64,000 nucleotides of DNA from Pseudomonas sp. FEN (GTDB lineage: Bacteria; Pseudomonadota; Gammaproteobacteria; Pseudomonadales; Pseudomonadaceae), in contig NZ_CAJFDC010000036.1 of NCBI RefSeq assembly GCF_904067045.1, positions 760,001 through 824,000 of the forward strand. The letters are read 5' to 3'. Below are positions 1-7,425 of the stretch, piece after piece. Position numbers and translations under genes: made by a program. The notes under the pieces were generated by a model. It was not told the origin of the DNA, ran no database searches, and worked only from the letters and a program-made list of their open reading frames with translations. Numbering within the stretch: the first letter of the stretch is position 1; each line of letters opens with the position of its first letter.

Positions 1-111
1 AGCCAACCCGGCGACGGAAGCACCGAGCAGCGCACGGCGGGAGAGATAGAGGGATTCAGGCGTGACGTCCGACTCTTTGCAATCGGATCGCTTGGGAAGC
101 TTGATAAACAT
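1..111 (-). CDS. msrP: Start of MsrP (YedY-type), periplasmic methionine sulfoxide reductase catalytic subunit, partial
   Basis: Only the first 37 codons lie in the window; the gene continues past the left edge. The peptide opens MFIKLPKRSD and contains SRRALLGAS, a twin-arginine motif followed by a hydrophobic stretch. That is the Tat signal of the molybdopterin enzyme MsrP, which repairs oxidised methionine in periplasmic proteins together with the haem-containing membrane partner MsrQ. The identification rests on the resemblance of this N-terminus to Pseudomonas MsrP and on its place beside pssA, as in P. aeruginosa. The molybdenum-binding part is outside the window, so the call is good but not proven. 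Confidence 0.8.
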   Translation of the reverse strand, partial: MFIKLPKRSDCKESDVTPESLYLSRRALLGASVAGLA

Positions 112-174
112 GGCAACTCCGTAGCATTGGAGGACTGATGCACCAATAGACTACGGAGTCTGCGCGAAATTACA

Positions 175-1038
175 TCACTCGCCAGCTTTGTGCCGACGAA
201 GATGCAACAGGTACTGGATCGGGCCCGAGGCCGCATAGGCGAGGAAAATCAGCAGCAGGATGCGCGGCGGGTCGCTGAACACCACGGCGAATACCAGCAC
301 CACGGCAAGAATCGCCACAAACGGTACGCGCCCCTTGAGATCCAGCTCCTTGAAGCTGTTGTACTTGATGTTGCTGACCATCAGCATCCCGGCCGCCGCC
401 ACCAGCAAGGCTACCAGGAACGACATCTTCGAACCCTGGATCCCGTAGTCGCTGAACGCCCACACCGTACCCGCCACCACGCCGGCCGCCGCCGGACTGG
501 CCAGGCCGATGAAATAGCGCTTGTCGGCGGTACCGACCTGGGTATTGAAACGCGCCAGGCGCAACGCCGCGCCGGCCACATAGATGAAGGCCACCATCCA
601 GCCGACCTTGCCCATGTCACCCAGCGCCCAGCCGAATGCCAGCAATGCCGGGGCAACACCGAAAGCGACCATATCGGACAGCGAGTCATACTCGGCACCG
701 AAGGCACTCTGGGTATTGGTCATGCGGGCCACGCGACCGTCCAGGCCGTCGAGCACCATGGCGACGAAGATCGCAATGGCGGAGAAGGCGAAATACTTGC
801 TCGCCCCCGCCGGATCCCCGGCACTGGCGGCGCTCTGCGCGCTCATCGCACTGATGATGGCGTAGAAACCAGCGAACAGGTTCGCGGTGGTGAACAGGTT
901 CGGCAACAGGTAGATACCGCGATGGCGGACTTTCTGGCCATTGGCGTCATGCCCTTCCTCGACATGTTCGTCGATGGGCAACAGGCTTTCGGCGTCGGAG
1001 CCCTGACCAGGCTCTTCGGGACGTTCAGTCATTGACAT
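175..1038 (-). CDS. pssA: CDP-diacylglycerol--serine O-phosphatidyltransferase
   Basis: This 287-residue polytopic membrane protein makes phosphatidylserine from CDP-diacylglycerol and serine, the first committed step towards phosphatidylethanolamine. The CDP-alcohol phosphatidyltransferase signature is complete near residues 95-118: DG-x2-AR-x8-G-x3-D-x3-D, seen as DGRVAR, then G, then EYDSLSD. Several hydrophobic segments follow to the C-terminus. The first ~40 residues form a charged cytosolic tail. AAGGTA lies upstream of the first of two close ATG codons (MSM), so the start is uncertain by two residues. The gene lies between msrP and the yjf cluster and is transcribed leftwards. Confidence 0.95.
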   Translation of the reverse strand: MSMTERPEEPGQGSDAESLLPIDEHVEEGHDANGQKVRHRGIYLLPNLFTTANLFAGFYAIISAMSAQSAASAGDPAGASKYFAFSAIAIFVAMVLDGLDGRVARMTNTQSAFGAEYDSLSDMVAFGVAPALLAFGWALGDMGKVGWMVAFIYVAGAALRLARFNTQVGTADKRYFIGLASPAAAGVVAGTVWAFSDYGIQGSKMSFLVALLVAAAGMLMVSNIKYNSFKELDLKGRVPFVAILAVVLVFAVVFSDPPRILLLIFLAYAASGPIQYLLHLRRHKAGE

Positions 1039-1159
1039 TACCTTGCAGCTAAATGAATGGTTTCAACAGCACTCGGCGACCACGATGGGAGCACAAAACG
1101 GTCCCGCTTTATACCAGAAGCGCCCCGGCCTGAGGGAAAACCTGGAAGAGACGGGTCGA

Positions 1160-2317
1160 TCAGCCTAGGACAACGTGCGGCAGAAATCGACTGCTGTCCT
1201 TGGTAATAAGACTATTGTCTTCACGGATGCCGATCCCGGAGGCCACATCCCCCACCACCCATGAGCCGATCACGGTGTAGCTGTCGTCGAACTTCGGCAA
1301 CGAGGAAAACGCCTGCAGGATATAAGGCGCATCGGTGTAAGGCCCTCCCTCGACCACCACCTGATCGTCGCCGGTACGGATCTCGATATTCGCGCCCTCG
1401 CGGGAAAAGAACGGTTTGCGCACCCAGCCCTTGGGCACGGGCCGCAGCGGATTCTCGTCGACATAGGCAGGCAGCAGGTTGGGATGCCCTGCGTGAAATT
1501 TCCACAGCAGCGGCAATATACCTTTGTTACTGACAATGGCTTTCCAGGCCGGTTCGATAAACTGGGTGTCACAACCGGGTACCGCCTGGCCGAAGTCCTC
1601 ATGGAAGATATGCTCCCAGGCATGCAGCTTGAACAGCCGCTCGATCCAGCGCCCGTCCAGGTCGACAAAGCGACCCTGCGCGGTAAGACCGATATCCTCG
1701 ATGTCGATATGCCGCGCCTCGATTCCCGCATGCGCCGCCATCTTGCGCAGAAAGTCCGTGGTCCCGCGGTCCTCCTCCGAACCCGACATGGCCGAGAAGT
1801 AGAACGCGCCTCCAGGCGCAAATGCCGCGAAAGCCCTGACCAGATCTTCAGCAAGGGTATTGAACTGGTTGGCGTGCGCCGGCAGTACACCCCGGGCGAT
1901 CTGTTCCTCAAGCCAGAGCAACTGCACGGCACCGGCTTCGAGCAGACTGGTGGGCGTGTCGTAATTGGCTTCCAGGCACTTGGCTGGACCGCTGCCGTCA
2001 TACGCCAGGTCGAAACGCCCATACAGATGCGGATGCCCTTGCTTCCAGGAATCGCGGACCAGATCGAAAAACGCTGGCGGTATGGCCAGGCTCGTCAGCA
2101 GCTCTTCGCTGTCGACGACCCGCTCGACCACATCCAGGCACAGGTCGTGAAGCGCCTTGGTTGGCGCCTCAAGGTCGCGAGTGATCTGCTCTTCGGTGAA
2201 CAGGTAATAACCACGCTCATCCCAATAGCGCTCGCCACCGATGGTGTGAAAAGCAAAACCTTCGCGTTCGACGCTTTCGCGCCAATGCGGGCGCTCTTCG
2301 ATGCTGATCTTTTTCAT
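1160..2317 (-). CDS. yjfC: Glutathionylspermidine-synthase-like ATP-grasp protein (YjfC/YgiC family)
   Basis: This protein of about 385 residues has the C-terminal synthetase fold of glutathionylspermidine synthase without the amidase half. Family members are ATP-grasp ligases expected to form an amide bond; the real substrate is unknown. Typical family stretches are visible: RFDLAYDG, EANYDTPTSLLEAG, and near the end KPFFSREGANIEI and GSWVVGDVASGIGIRED. I start at ATG 2317 (MKKISIEERPHW) because GAGGGG precedes it. A TTG at 2335 would add six residues and overlap the upstream gene by four bases. It is the last gene of a six-gene cluster whose order matches E. coli yjfIJKLMC. It pairs with a DUF1190 protein as YgiC does with YgiB. 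Confidence 0.88.
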   Translation of the reverse strand: MKKISIEERPHWRESVEREGFAFHTIGGERYWDERGYYLFTEEQITRDLEAPTKALHDLCLDVVERVVDSEELLTSLAIPPAFFDLVRDSWKQGHPHLYGRFDLAYDGSGPAKCLEANYDTPTSLLEAGAVQLLWLEEQIARGVLPAHANQFNTLAEDLVRAFAAFAPGGAFYFSAMSGSEEDRGTTDFLRKMAAHAGIEARHIDIEDIGLTAQGRFVDLDGRWIERLFKLHAWEHIFHEDFGQAVPGCDTQFIEPAWKAIVSNKGILPLLWKFHAGHPNLLPAYVDENPLRPVPKGWVRKPFFSREGANIEIRTGDDQVVVEGGPYTDAPYILQAFSSLPKFDDSYTVIGSWVVGDVASGIGIREDNSLITKDSSRFLPHVVLG

Positions 2318-2331
2318 CCTGGCCGCGCCCC

Positions 2332-3069
2332 TCAACCGCCGGAACTGAAGATGCCGCTGCTCTTGCCGCCCCAGCCACTGCGCGCGGTAGCCTGACTGCC
2401 GAAACCGCCACGCGAGACTGTCGAGGACAGCGAACCGGAACCGCTGCCCAGACTCTTGCCGAGGGTGGCAGGGGTATAGGTGTTGGTGGAGCTGCTGCGA
2501 GCCTGGGTCGAACGGCTGAACGACTTGCCCTCGTCGATCTGCCGCGACAGTGTCGAGCTGCTATAGGCGCCGCGGCTGTCACGATTGTCATAGATCGGCT
2601 GGGAATAGTAGCGCCCGCCGCCGCCACTGTTGCTGAGCAGATTGCCGAGCAACAGCCCGGTCAGCAGGCCGCCGTTACCGCCACCACCACTGCCTCCCGA
2701 CTGCGCGGCCGCCTGCTGGGCCTGTTCGAGATCCTTGCGCGGAACCTGGCCGGACATCGCCAGTTCGAAGCCGCCCATTTTCGGCATGTACTTGCCGTCC
2801 GCGCCGACCTGGCAGTAGCCGGGGACGAAGTCACTGTCGCAGGAAGCCTGGTCGTCATAGGTCGGCGCGATACGCCGGTGATCGGCCAGCGCCTGCATGA
2901 AGGCGTCGGAGCAGACCTCCACCGGCACTTTCGCCGCCACACACTCCTCGACCGACTTGAAATTGTTCTTCGTGGTCACGTCCACGCGGTCCTGGGACGG
3001 ACCGCAGGCGGACAGGGCCAGCGGCAAGGTGCCGGCCAGCACCAGTTTTACGGAGCTACGGGTTCTCAT
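2332..3069 (-). CDS. yjfM: DUF1190 lipoprotein (YjfM/YgiB family)
   Basis: This 245-residue exported protein begins with a signal peptide ending LALSAC at about residues 17-22, a lipobox, so it is probably a lipoprotein. The DUF1190 core follows, with conserved cysteines (SVEECVAAKVPVEVC, then QASCDSDFVPGYCQVG). The C-terminal third is low complexity, rich in Gly and Ser, which is usual for YgiB relatives. AAGGATCATTCG precedes the ATG. It lies 27 bases after the DUF350 gene and abuts the ATP-grasp gene. A YgiB/YgiC-type pair is widely conserved, but its biochemical role is not known. Confidence 0.88.
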   Translation of the reverse strand: MRTRSSVKLVLAGTLPLALSACGPSQDRVDVTTKNNFKSVEECVAAKVPVEVCSDAFMQALADHRRIAPTYDDQASCDSDFVPGYCQVGADGKYMPKMGGFELAMSGQVPRKDLEQAQQAAAQSGGSGGGGNGGLLTGLLLGNLLSNSGGGGRYYSQPIYDNRDSRGAYSSSTLSRQIDEGKSFSRSTQARSSSTNTYTPATLGKSLGSGSGSLSSTVSRGGFGSQATARSGWGGKSSGIFSSGG

Positions 3070-3096
3070 CGAATGATCCTTATCCTTGCCCTGGGC

Positions 3097-3522
3097 TCAG
3101 GTCGACGGCGTCATGCAGGCCGAATTCAGCAGCCCGACACTGATGGCCACGGCCGCCAAATAGATCGCCGCCGCCAAATCGCCGCGCACGATACGCGCGG
3201 ACAGCCCCTTGAGCACCAGATTGGTCACGGCAAACGCCAGTAACTGCACCACGGCGGCGATCAGGACCCAGACGACGAAGTCCACGACGCTGACACTGTT
3301 GGCGATGATATTGCTGGCCGGCAGGGCAAACCCCACCAACGAACCACCCAAGGCTACCGCCGCGGCAGTATTGCCCTCGCGAATCAGGGCGAACTCCTTG
3401 TGCGGTGTCAGGCGGGTGTAGATGAACTGAAACAACACGAACAGGACCGCCGCCACCGCCATATAGATGATGAAGCCGTATACCGCGGTAGCGTTGAGCG
3501 ACAGGCGCAGCGCATCGAGCAT
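3097..3522 (-). CDS. yjfL: DUF350 membrane protein (YjfL family)
   Basis: This small integral membrane protein has 141 residues and about four hydrophobic helices (roughly 12-35, 48-70, 78-105 and 115-135). The segment NTAAAVALGGSLVGFALP is characteristic of the DUF350/YjfL family, in which one or two four-helix units occur; here there is one. AAGGAAATCATC precedes the ATG. It sits in the middle of the yjf-like cluster, 13 bases after the DUF2491 gene. No enzymatic motif is visible. A membrane-anchoring or channel-like role for the neighbouring PspA-like and ATP-grasp proteins is inference only. Confidence 0.87.
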   Translation of the reverse strand: MLDALRLSLNATAVYGFIIYMAVAAVLFVLFQFIYTRLTPHKEFALIREGNTAAAVALGGSLVGFALPASNIIANSVSVVDFVVWVLIAAVVQLLAFAVTNLVLKGLSARIVRGDLAAAIYLAAVAISVGLLNSACMTPST

Positions 3523-3535
3523 GATGATTTCCTTG

Positions 3536-4195
3536 TCAGAGAACTTCGATATCAGTGATTTGCAGCGTCACGCCAACGGCAGTGGACAGGGTGATCACCC
3601 CCTCCTCGTCTTCCTCGACCGAAAAGAGCAGGAACTCCCGGCGGTTGAGCAGACCGATATCGCGGGCATAGAGCATGCTCAGGTGCTTGATCGAGTAGGC
3701 GCCGTCCGGGCTCCTGACGAACTCCTGCATCGGCGTGAGTTCGGTCTGCCCGTCTTCAACCCCCCATTGGCGCCCATACTCCTCGCCTTCGAGTTCGTAG
3801 AGCGGCATGCCGATCTTCGCATTCGGGCCGGTCAGTTGCAGCAACTGCTCCTTGCTGTTGATCGTGGTGACGTCGTGATAGCCGAACAGGATGAGGTCCT
3901 GGATATCTTCGGCCGCGGGCCCGTTCATGACCATTTGCAGGAAGTAATCCTCATTGTCGAGGTAAAACCGCTGCAAGCGCATCGACTGCCCCAGATCGAT
4001 ATCGCCCACTGCCCAGACTTTCTCGTCATCCGGCAACACCACATGGGACTGCCCTTCGAGCAACAGCTTCAAGGAACGCTCCAGGCAAAGCATCCGCCCC
4101 GAGGCCAACCCCAAGGGATTGCCCTGCGCTACCGGGATCGCGCCCGCGGCAGGCGTTGGCGCCTCAAATCCCATGACGCGCTTGATCCAACTCAT
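3536..4195 (-). CDS. yjfK: DUF2491 protein (YjfK family)
   Basis: This soluble protein of 219 residues has no signal peptide. I recognise the DUF2491/YjfK family from its position in the cluster and from segments such as GDIDLGQSMRLQRFYLDNED and ILFGYHDVTTINSKEQL. GGAGAGGCACG precedes the ATG (MSWIKRVMGF). It follows the PspA-like gene after a 97-base gap that contains a leftward terminator-like hairpin. Expression of this gene and those after it may therefore be lower than that of the first two genes. Function is unknown; in comparative surveys YjfK-type proteins travel with PspA homologues. Confidence 0.85.
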   Translation of the reverse strand: MSWIKRVMGFEAPTPAAGAIPVAQGNPLGLASGRMLCLERSLKLLLEGQSHVVLPDDEKVWAVGDIDLGQSMRLQRFYLDNEDYFLQMVMNGPAAEDIQDLILFGYHDVTTINSKEQLLQLTGPNAKIGMPLYELEGEEYGRQWGVEDGQTELTPMQEFVRSPDGAYSIKHLSMLYARDIGLLNRREFLLFSVEEDEEGVITLSTAVGVTLQITDIEVL

Positions 4196-4249
4196 CGTGC
4201 CTCTCCTTCCTGTCGCGCCACCCGGCTATCCAGCCGGTTTTTCAGACGG

Positions 4250-4281
4250 CAAAAAGGGCAAACCGCTCACGCGTTTGCCCT
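4250..4281 (-). terminator. Terminator-like hairpin inside the yjf-like cluster
   Basis: Read leftwards, the arms AGGGCAAAC (4281-4273) and GTTTGCCCT (4263-4255) pair perfectly and are followed by a T-run (A-run 4251-4255 on the top strand). It stands between yjfJ and yjfK and would reduce read-through into yjfKLMC. Confidence 0.7.
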
Positions 4282-4292
4282 GTGACCGCGAT

Positions 4293-4997
4293 TTACTGAC
4301 CCGAGCCAGGATTCTGCCGAGCCTTCAAGCGAGCCAGCACATCACTGCCGCTGCCCGACTTGGCGCCGATACCCGCCTGCTGCAGACGGCGCTCCAGATC
4401 GCCGCCATTGGACTCATCGGCCAGCTCCTGCGCGGCATCCAGCTTGGCATCCCGCTCGTCCTGGCGCTGCTTGATCCGCGCCAGCGAACCGACCGCGGTT
4501 TCCAGCTTGCCATTCGCCCCACTGGTCGCCGCCGCCGTGGCGACACGAGCCTGCTGGACCGTCTCGCGGGCCTTGGCCATCTCGACCTGCTGCTTCAATC
4601 CCTTGATCTGGTTTTCCGACTTGGTCACCTGGGCATGCAGCGTCTCGACCTGGGCTCCGAACTGATCGGCCAGGAGTTTTTCCTGATCGCGCTGGGCCTC
4701 GATCTCGGCAACCTTGTTGGCACACTCGCCCGCCAGGCTTTCCTCGCCCTTATCCAGCGCGGCCATGGCCTTGGCTTCCCAGTTGGCGATGTCGTTGTTC
4801 AGGCCGTCGAGGCGTTGCTGCGACAGCTTGTAGCGCGCCTTGATGTCGACCAGGCCGTTCTTGGCCTTGGCTACGGCGTTCTCGGCGTCACGCTGTTCCT
4901 GCTCGAGAATGCGAATGGCGTTGGCGTCGACGATGGTCTCACCCACCTCGGAAACACCCCCGCGAATAGCGGTCATGACTTTCTTCCAGATACTCAT
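4293..4997 (-). CDS. yjfJ: PspA/IM30-family protein (YjfJ)
   Basis: This 234-residue protein is almost entirely predicted coiled coil: long charged helices from about residue 25 to 190 with many Glu, Lys, Gln and Ala residues. It begins MSIWKKVMTAIRGGVSEVGE, the amphipathic N-terminus typical of PspA/IM30 proteins, which coat and remodel the inner membrane under stress. ATG 4997 is preceded by AAGGAGTTTTCA. An in-frame codon 20 residues upstream is possible but lacks such a site and overlaps yjfI. A terminator-like hairpin follows the stop, which would favour high expression of this structural protein relative to the genes after it. Confidence 0.9.
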   Translation of the reverse strand: MSIWKKVMTAIRGGVSEVGETIVDANAIRILEQEQRDAENAVAKAKNGLVDIKARYKLSQQRLDGLNNDIANWEAKAMAALDKGEESLAGECANKVAEIEAQRDQEKLLADQFGAQVETLHAQVTKSENQIKGLKQQVEMAKARETVQQARVATAAATSGANGKLETAVGSLARIKQRQDERDAKLDAAQELADESNGGDLERRLQQAGIGAKSGSGSDVLARLKARQNPGSGQ

Positions 4998-5016
4998 TGA
5001 AAACTCCTTGGGGACT

Positions 5017-5691
5017 TCATTGAACGTTGATGTGGTCTTCGAACGCTTCCACCGCACGGATCACGTTCTCGGCCAGGGTGAAGATCTCCTGGACGATCAC
5101 GGTGATCGTGGAAGCCGCGCTCAGCGCGCCGAACATGCAGTAGACCTCGGTGCCGTCACCGAGCCGCTCGATGCCCACGGAGGACAGTGGGAACAGGTCA
5201 CGGCTGCGCAGCACCAGGCTGTTGAAGACCACCGGATCCTTGACCTTGCTCACTTCGACCAGGGTCGCGTCCACCAGGATCTGGTCACCGGACACCGCCA
5301 GGTACAGTGGCAGGTCGCCGAATTCGCTCAGGGTCAGGGTAATGCTCTGCTCCGCGCCTTCGGCGAGGGTCAGGACAATCTCGCCACGGGACACAACCTC
5401 CAGTTCCGCCAGCGCCTTGTGCAGCGAGTTGATCGTCCAGTTGATGTTCTCAGTCATGAAAGCCTCCAGTTTGATCCGTTCACCCAGGAAGGGCTGGCGT
5501 AACGCCTTTTCGATACCCCGCAGGGCCGTCGCATTCTCGGGAAGAATCCAGAATTCCCGCTTCACCAGACCCGCTTCGCGCAAGCGCGCGCGCATATCGC
5601 GAACGTAGTCGGCGGTGGTCTTGGTCTTGGCCGGTGATGACGTTTTTCCGCCCGACAGAGGCTTGTCATCCGCTGCTTTTCTACGAGGCAT
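5017..5691 (-). CDS. yjfI: DUF2170 protein (YjfI family)
   Basis: First gene of the yjfIJKLMC-like cluster, 224 residues. The N-terminal third is Lys/Arg-rich and carries TADYVRDMRARLREAGLVKR, a helical segment found in short ribbon-helix-like proteins. The remainder (from about residue 80) is the DUF2170 domain with DLFPLSSVGIERLGDGTEVY. GGAGGACAG lies immediately before the ATG. A sigma-70-like promoter and a perfect 12-bp palindrome lie within 60 bases upstream. The basic N-terminus beside that palindrome allows the guess that YjfI regulates its own operon, but this is inference. Confidence 0.85.
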   Translation of the reverse strand: MPRRKAADDKPLSGGKTSSPAKTKTTADYVRDMRARLREAGLVKREFWILPENATALRGIEKALRQPFLGERIKLEAFMTENINWTINSLHKALAELEVVSRGEIVLTLAEGAEQSITLTLSEFGDLPLYLAVSGDQILVDATLVEVSKVKDPVVFNSLVLRSRDLFPLSSVGIERLGDGTEVYCMFGALSAASTITVIVQEIFTLAENVIRAVEAFEDHINVQ

Positions 5692-5707
5692 CTGTCCTCC
5701 GAAAAAT

Positions 5708-5749
5708 CTTACATGTAAGTAAACTACGACTTCTATCCGGAATGTTCAA
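5708..5749 (-). promoter_or_regulatory. Putative promoter and palindromic operator of the yjfI-C cluster
   Basis: Read leftwards: TTGAAC (5749-5744), 17 bases, TAGTTT (5726-5721), then the perfect palindrome CTTACATGTAAG (5719-5708), which would lie over the transcription start. The start codon of yjfI is 17 bases further on. The layout suggests repression by a dimeric regulator; the protein is unknown. Confidence 0.5.
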
Positions 5750-5774
5750 CATCTGACATGAAAGGTTTATGTGA

Positions 5775-5806
5775 CAAAATAAAACGCCCCGACAAGTCGG
5801 GGCGTT
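5775..5806 (-). terminator. Rho-independent terminator after ilvC
   Basis: Perfect GC-rich inverted repeat: AACGCCCCGAC at 5783-5793 against its complement at 5796-5806. Read leftwards it is followed by TTTTATTTTG. It ends the ilvI-ilvH-ilvC transcript. Confidence 0.88.
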
Positions 5807-5866
5807 GGTGTTCAGCACATACCGTCGCCCAGCCCCAAAGGGCCGGACAACCGGCTGAGCGTCGAC

Positions 5867-6883
5867 TCAGTTCTTGGTTTTGTCGACGATCTTGTTCGCA
5901 CCGATCCACGGCATCATCGAACGCAGTTGTTCGCCGATGATCTCGATACCGTGCGCGGCGTTGTTACGACGCTTGGCGGTCATCGATGGGTAGCCGGTAG
6001 CACCCTCGCTGATGAACATCTTCGCGTATTCACCGTCCTGGATGCGCTTCAGAGCGTTGCGCATGGCTTGGCGGGATTCGGCGTTGATGACTTCAGGGCC
6101 GGTCACGTACTCGCCGTACTCGGCGTTGTTGGAGATCGAGTAGTTCATGTTGGCGATACCGCCTTCGTACATGAGGTCAACGATCAGCTTCAGTTCGTGC
6201 AGGCACTCGAAGTAGGCCATTTCCGGCGCGTAACCGGCTTCAACCAGGGTTTCAAAACCGGCTTTGACCAGCTCGACGGTACCGCCGCACAGGACGGCTT
6301 GTTCGCCGAACAGGTCGGTTTCGGTCTCGTCCTTGAAGGTGGTTTCGATGATGCCGGTACGGCCACCGCCAACGCCGGCGGCGTAGGACAGTGCAACGTT
6401 CTTGGCGTTGCCCGAGGCGTCCTGGTAGATCGCGATCAGGTCAGGGATACCGCCGCCTTTGACGAACTCGGAACGCACGGTGTGGCCTGGAGCCTTCGGC
6501 GCGATCATGATCACGTCGAGGTCGGCGCGCGGCACAACCTGGTTGTAGTGGATCGCGAAGCCGTGGGAGAAGGCCAGGGTGGCGCCTTTCTTGATGTTCG
6601 GCTCGATTTCGTTCTTGTACAGCGCGGACTGGAACTCGTCCGGAGTCAGGATCATGACCAGGTCGGCAGCGGCAACGGCGCTGGCCACGTCGGTCACTTT
6701 CAGGCCATGGGCCTCGGCCTTGGCCACGGTGGCCGAACCTTTACGCAGGCCGACGGTCACGTCGACGCCGGAGTCTTTCAGGTTGCACGCTTGTGCGTGA
6801 CCCTGGGAGCCGTAACCGATGATGGCAACTTTCTTGCCCTGGATGATCGACAGGTCGCAGTCTTTATCGTAGTAAACCTTCAT
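5867..6883 (-). CDS. ilvC: Ketol-acid reductoisomerase (NADP+)
   Basis: This 338-residue class I (short) enzyme converts 2-acetolactate or 2-aceto-2-hydroxybutyrate to the dihydroxy acids of valine, leucine and isoleucine synthesis. The NADPH-binding Rossmann motif is at residues 20-30 (VAIIGYGSQGHAQA). Metal-binding acids are in DLFGEQAVLCGG and in YFECLHELKLI. The substrate-loop segment APKAPGHTVR is also present. It is the last gene of the operon, 48 bases after ilvH, and is followed by a strong terminator. Length and motifs are complete. Confidence 0.98.
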   Translation of the reverse strand: MKVYYDKDCDLSIIQGKKVAIIGYGSQGHAQACNLKDSGVDVTVGLRKGSATVAKAEAHGLKVTDVASAVAAADLVMILTPDEFQSALYKNEIEPNIKKGATLAFSHGFAIHYNQVVPRADLDVIMIAPKAPGHTVRSEFVKGGGIPDLIAIYQDASGNAKNVALSYAAGVGGGRTGIIETTFKDETETDLFGEQAVLCGGTVELVKAGFETLVEAGYAPEMAYFECLHELKLIVDLMYEGGIANMNYSISNNAEYGEYVTGPEVINAESRQAMRNALKRIQDGEYAKMFISEGATGYPSMTAKRRNNAAHGIEIIGEQLRSMMPWIGANKIVDKTKN

Positions 6884-6931
6884 GAAATTCTCCTCTATAT
6901 CCAGGCCGTTCAGGCCATTCGCTAAATTAAG

Positions 6932-7423
6932 TTAAACGCTCAGTACTTTGTCGCCACGGGCAATCCCGGTGACGCCGCTACGTACGGTTTCCAGAATCGA
7001 GGCCGTCCCGATCGACTGGATGAAGCTGTCCAGTTTGTCGCTTGTACCGGTCAGTTGCACGGTATAAACGCTGGCGCTGACATCGACGATCTGACCACGA
7101 TAGATATCGGTAGTGCGTTTGATCTCGGCGCGCTGGGCGCCAGTAGCCTTGACCTTGACCAGCATCAGTTCACGCTCGATATGAGCACTTTCCGACAGGT
7201 CCACCAGCTTGACCACTTCGATCAGCTTGTTCAGGTTCTTGGTGATCTGCTCGATGACTTCGTCATGCCCCACGGTGGTCAGCGTCAGACGCGACAGGGT
7301 CGGGTCTTCGGTCGGGGCCACGGTCAGGCTTTCGATGTTGTAGTTGCGTTGCGAAAACAGGCCAACCACACGGGACAGAGCGCCAGGTTCGTTTTCCAGA
7401 AGCAGGGAAATGATGTGCCGCAT
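6932..7423 (-). CDS. ilvH: Acetolactate synthase small (regulatory) subunit
   Basis: This 163-residue regulatory subunit of acetohydroxyacid synthase starts MRHIISLLLENEPGALSRVV, the ACT domain that binds valine for feedback inhibition. The C-terminal half has DIYRGQIVDVSASVYTVQLT, typical of the family. The chosen ATG (7423) follows the TAA of ilvI by two bases, indicating translational coupling. An upstream in-frame start inside ilvI would only add a non-family tail. It works as a holoenzyme with IlvI, encoded directly upstream. Confidence 0.97.
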   Translation of the reverse strand: MRHIISLLLENEPGALSRVVGLFSQRNYNIESLTVAPTEDPTLSRLTLTTVGHDEVIEQITKNLNKLIEVVKLVDLSESAHIERELMLVKVKATGAQRAEIKRTTDIYRGQIVDVSASVYTVQLTGTSDKLDSFIQSIGTASILETVRSGVTGIARGDKVLSV

Positions 7424-7425
7424 GA

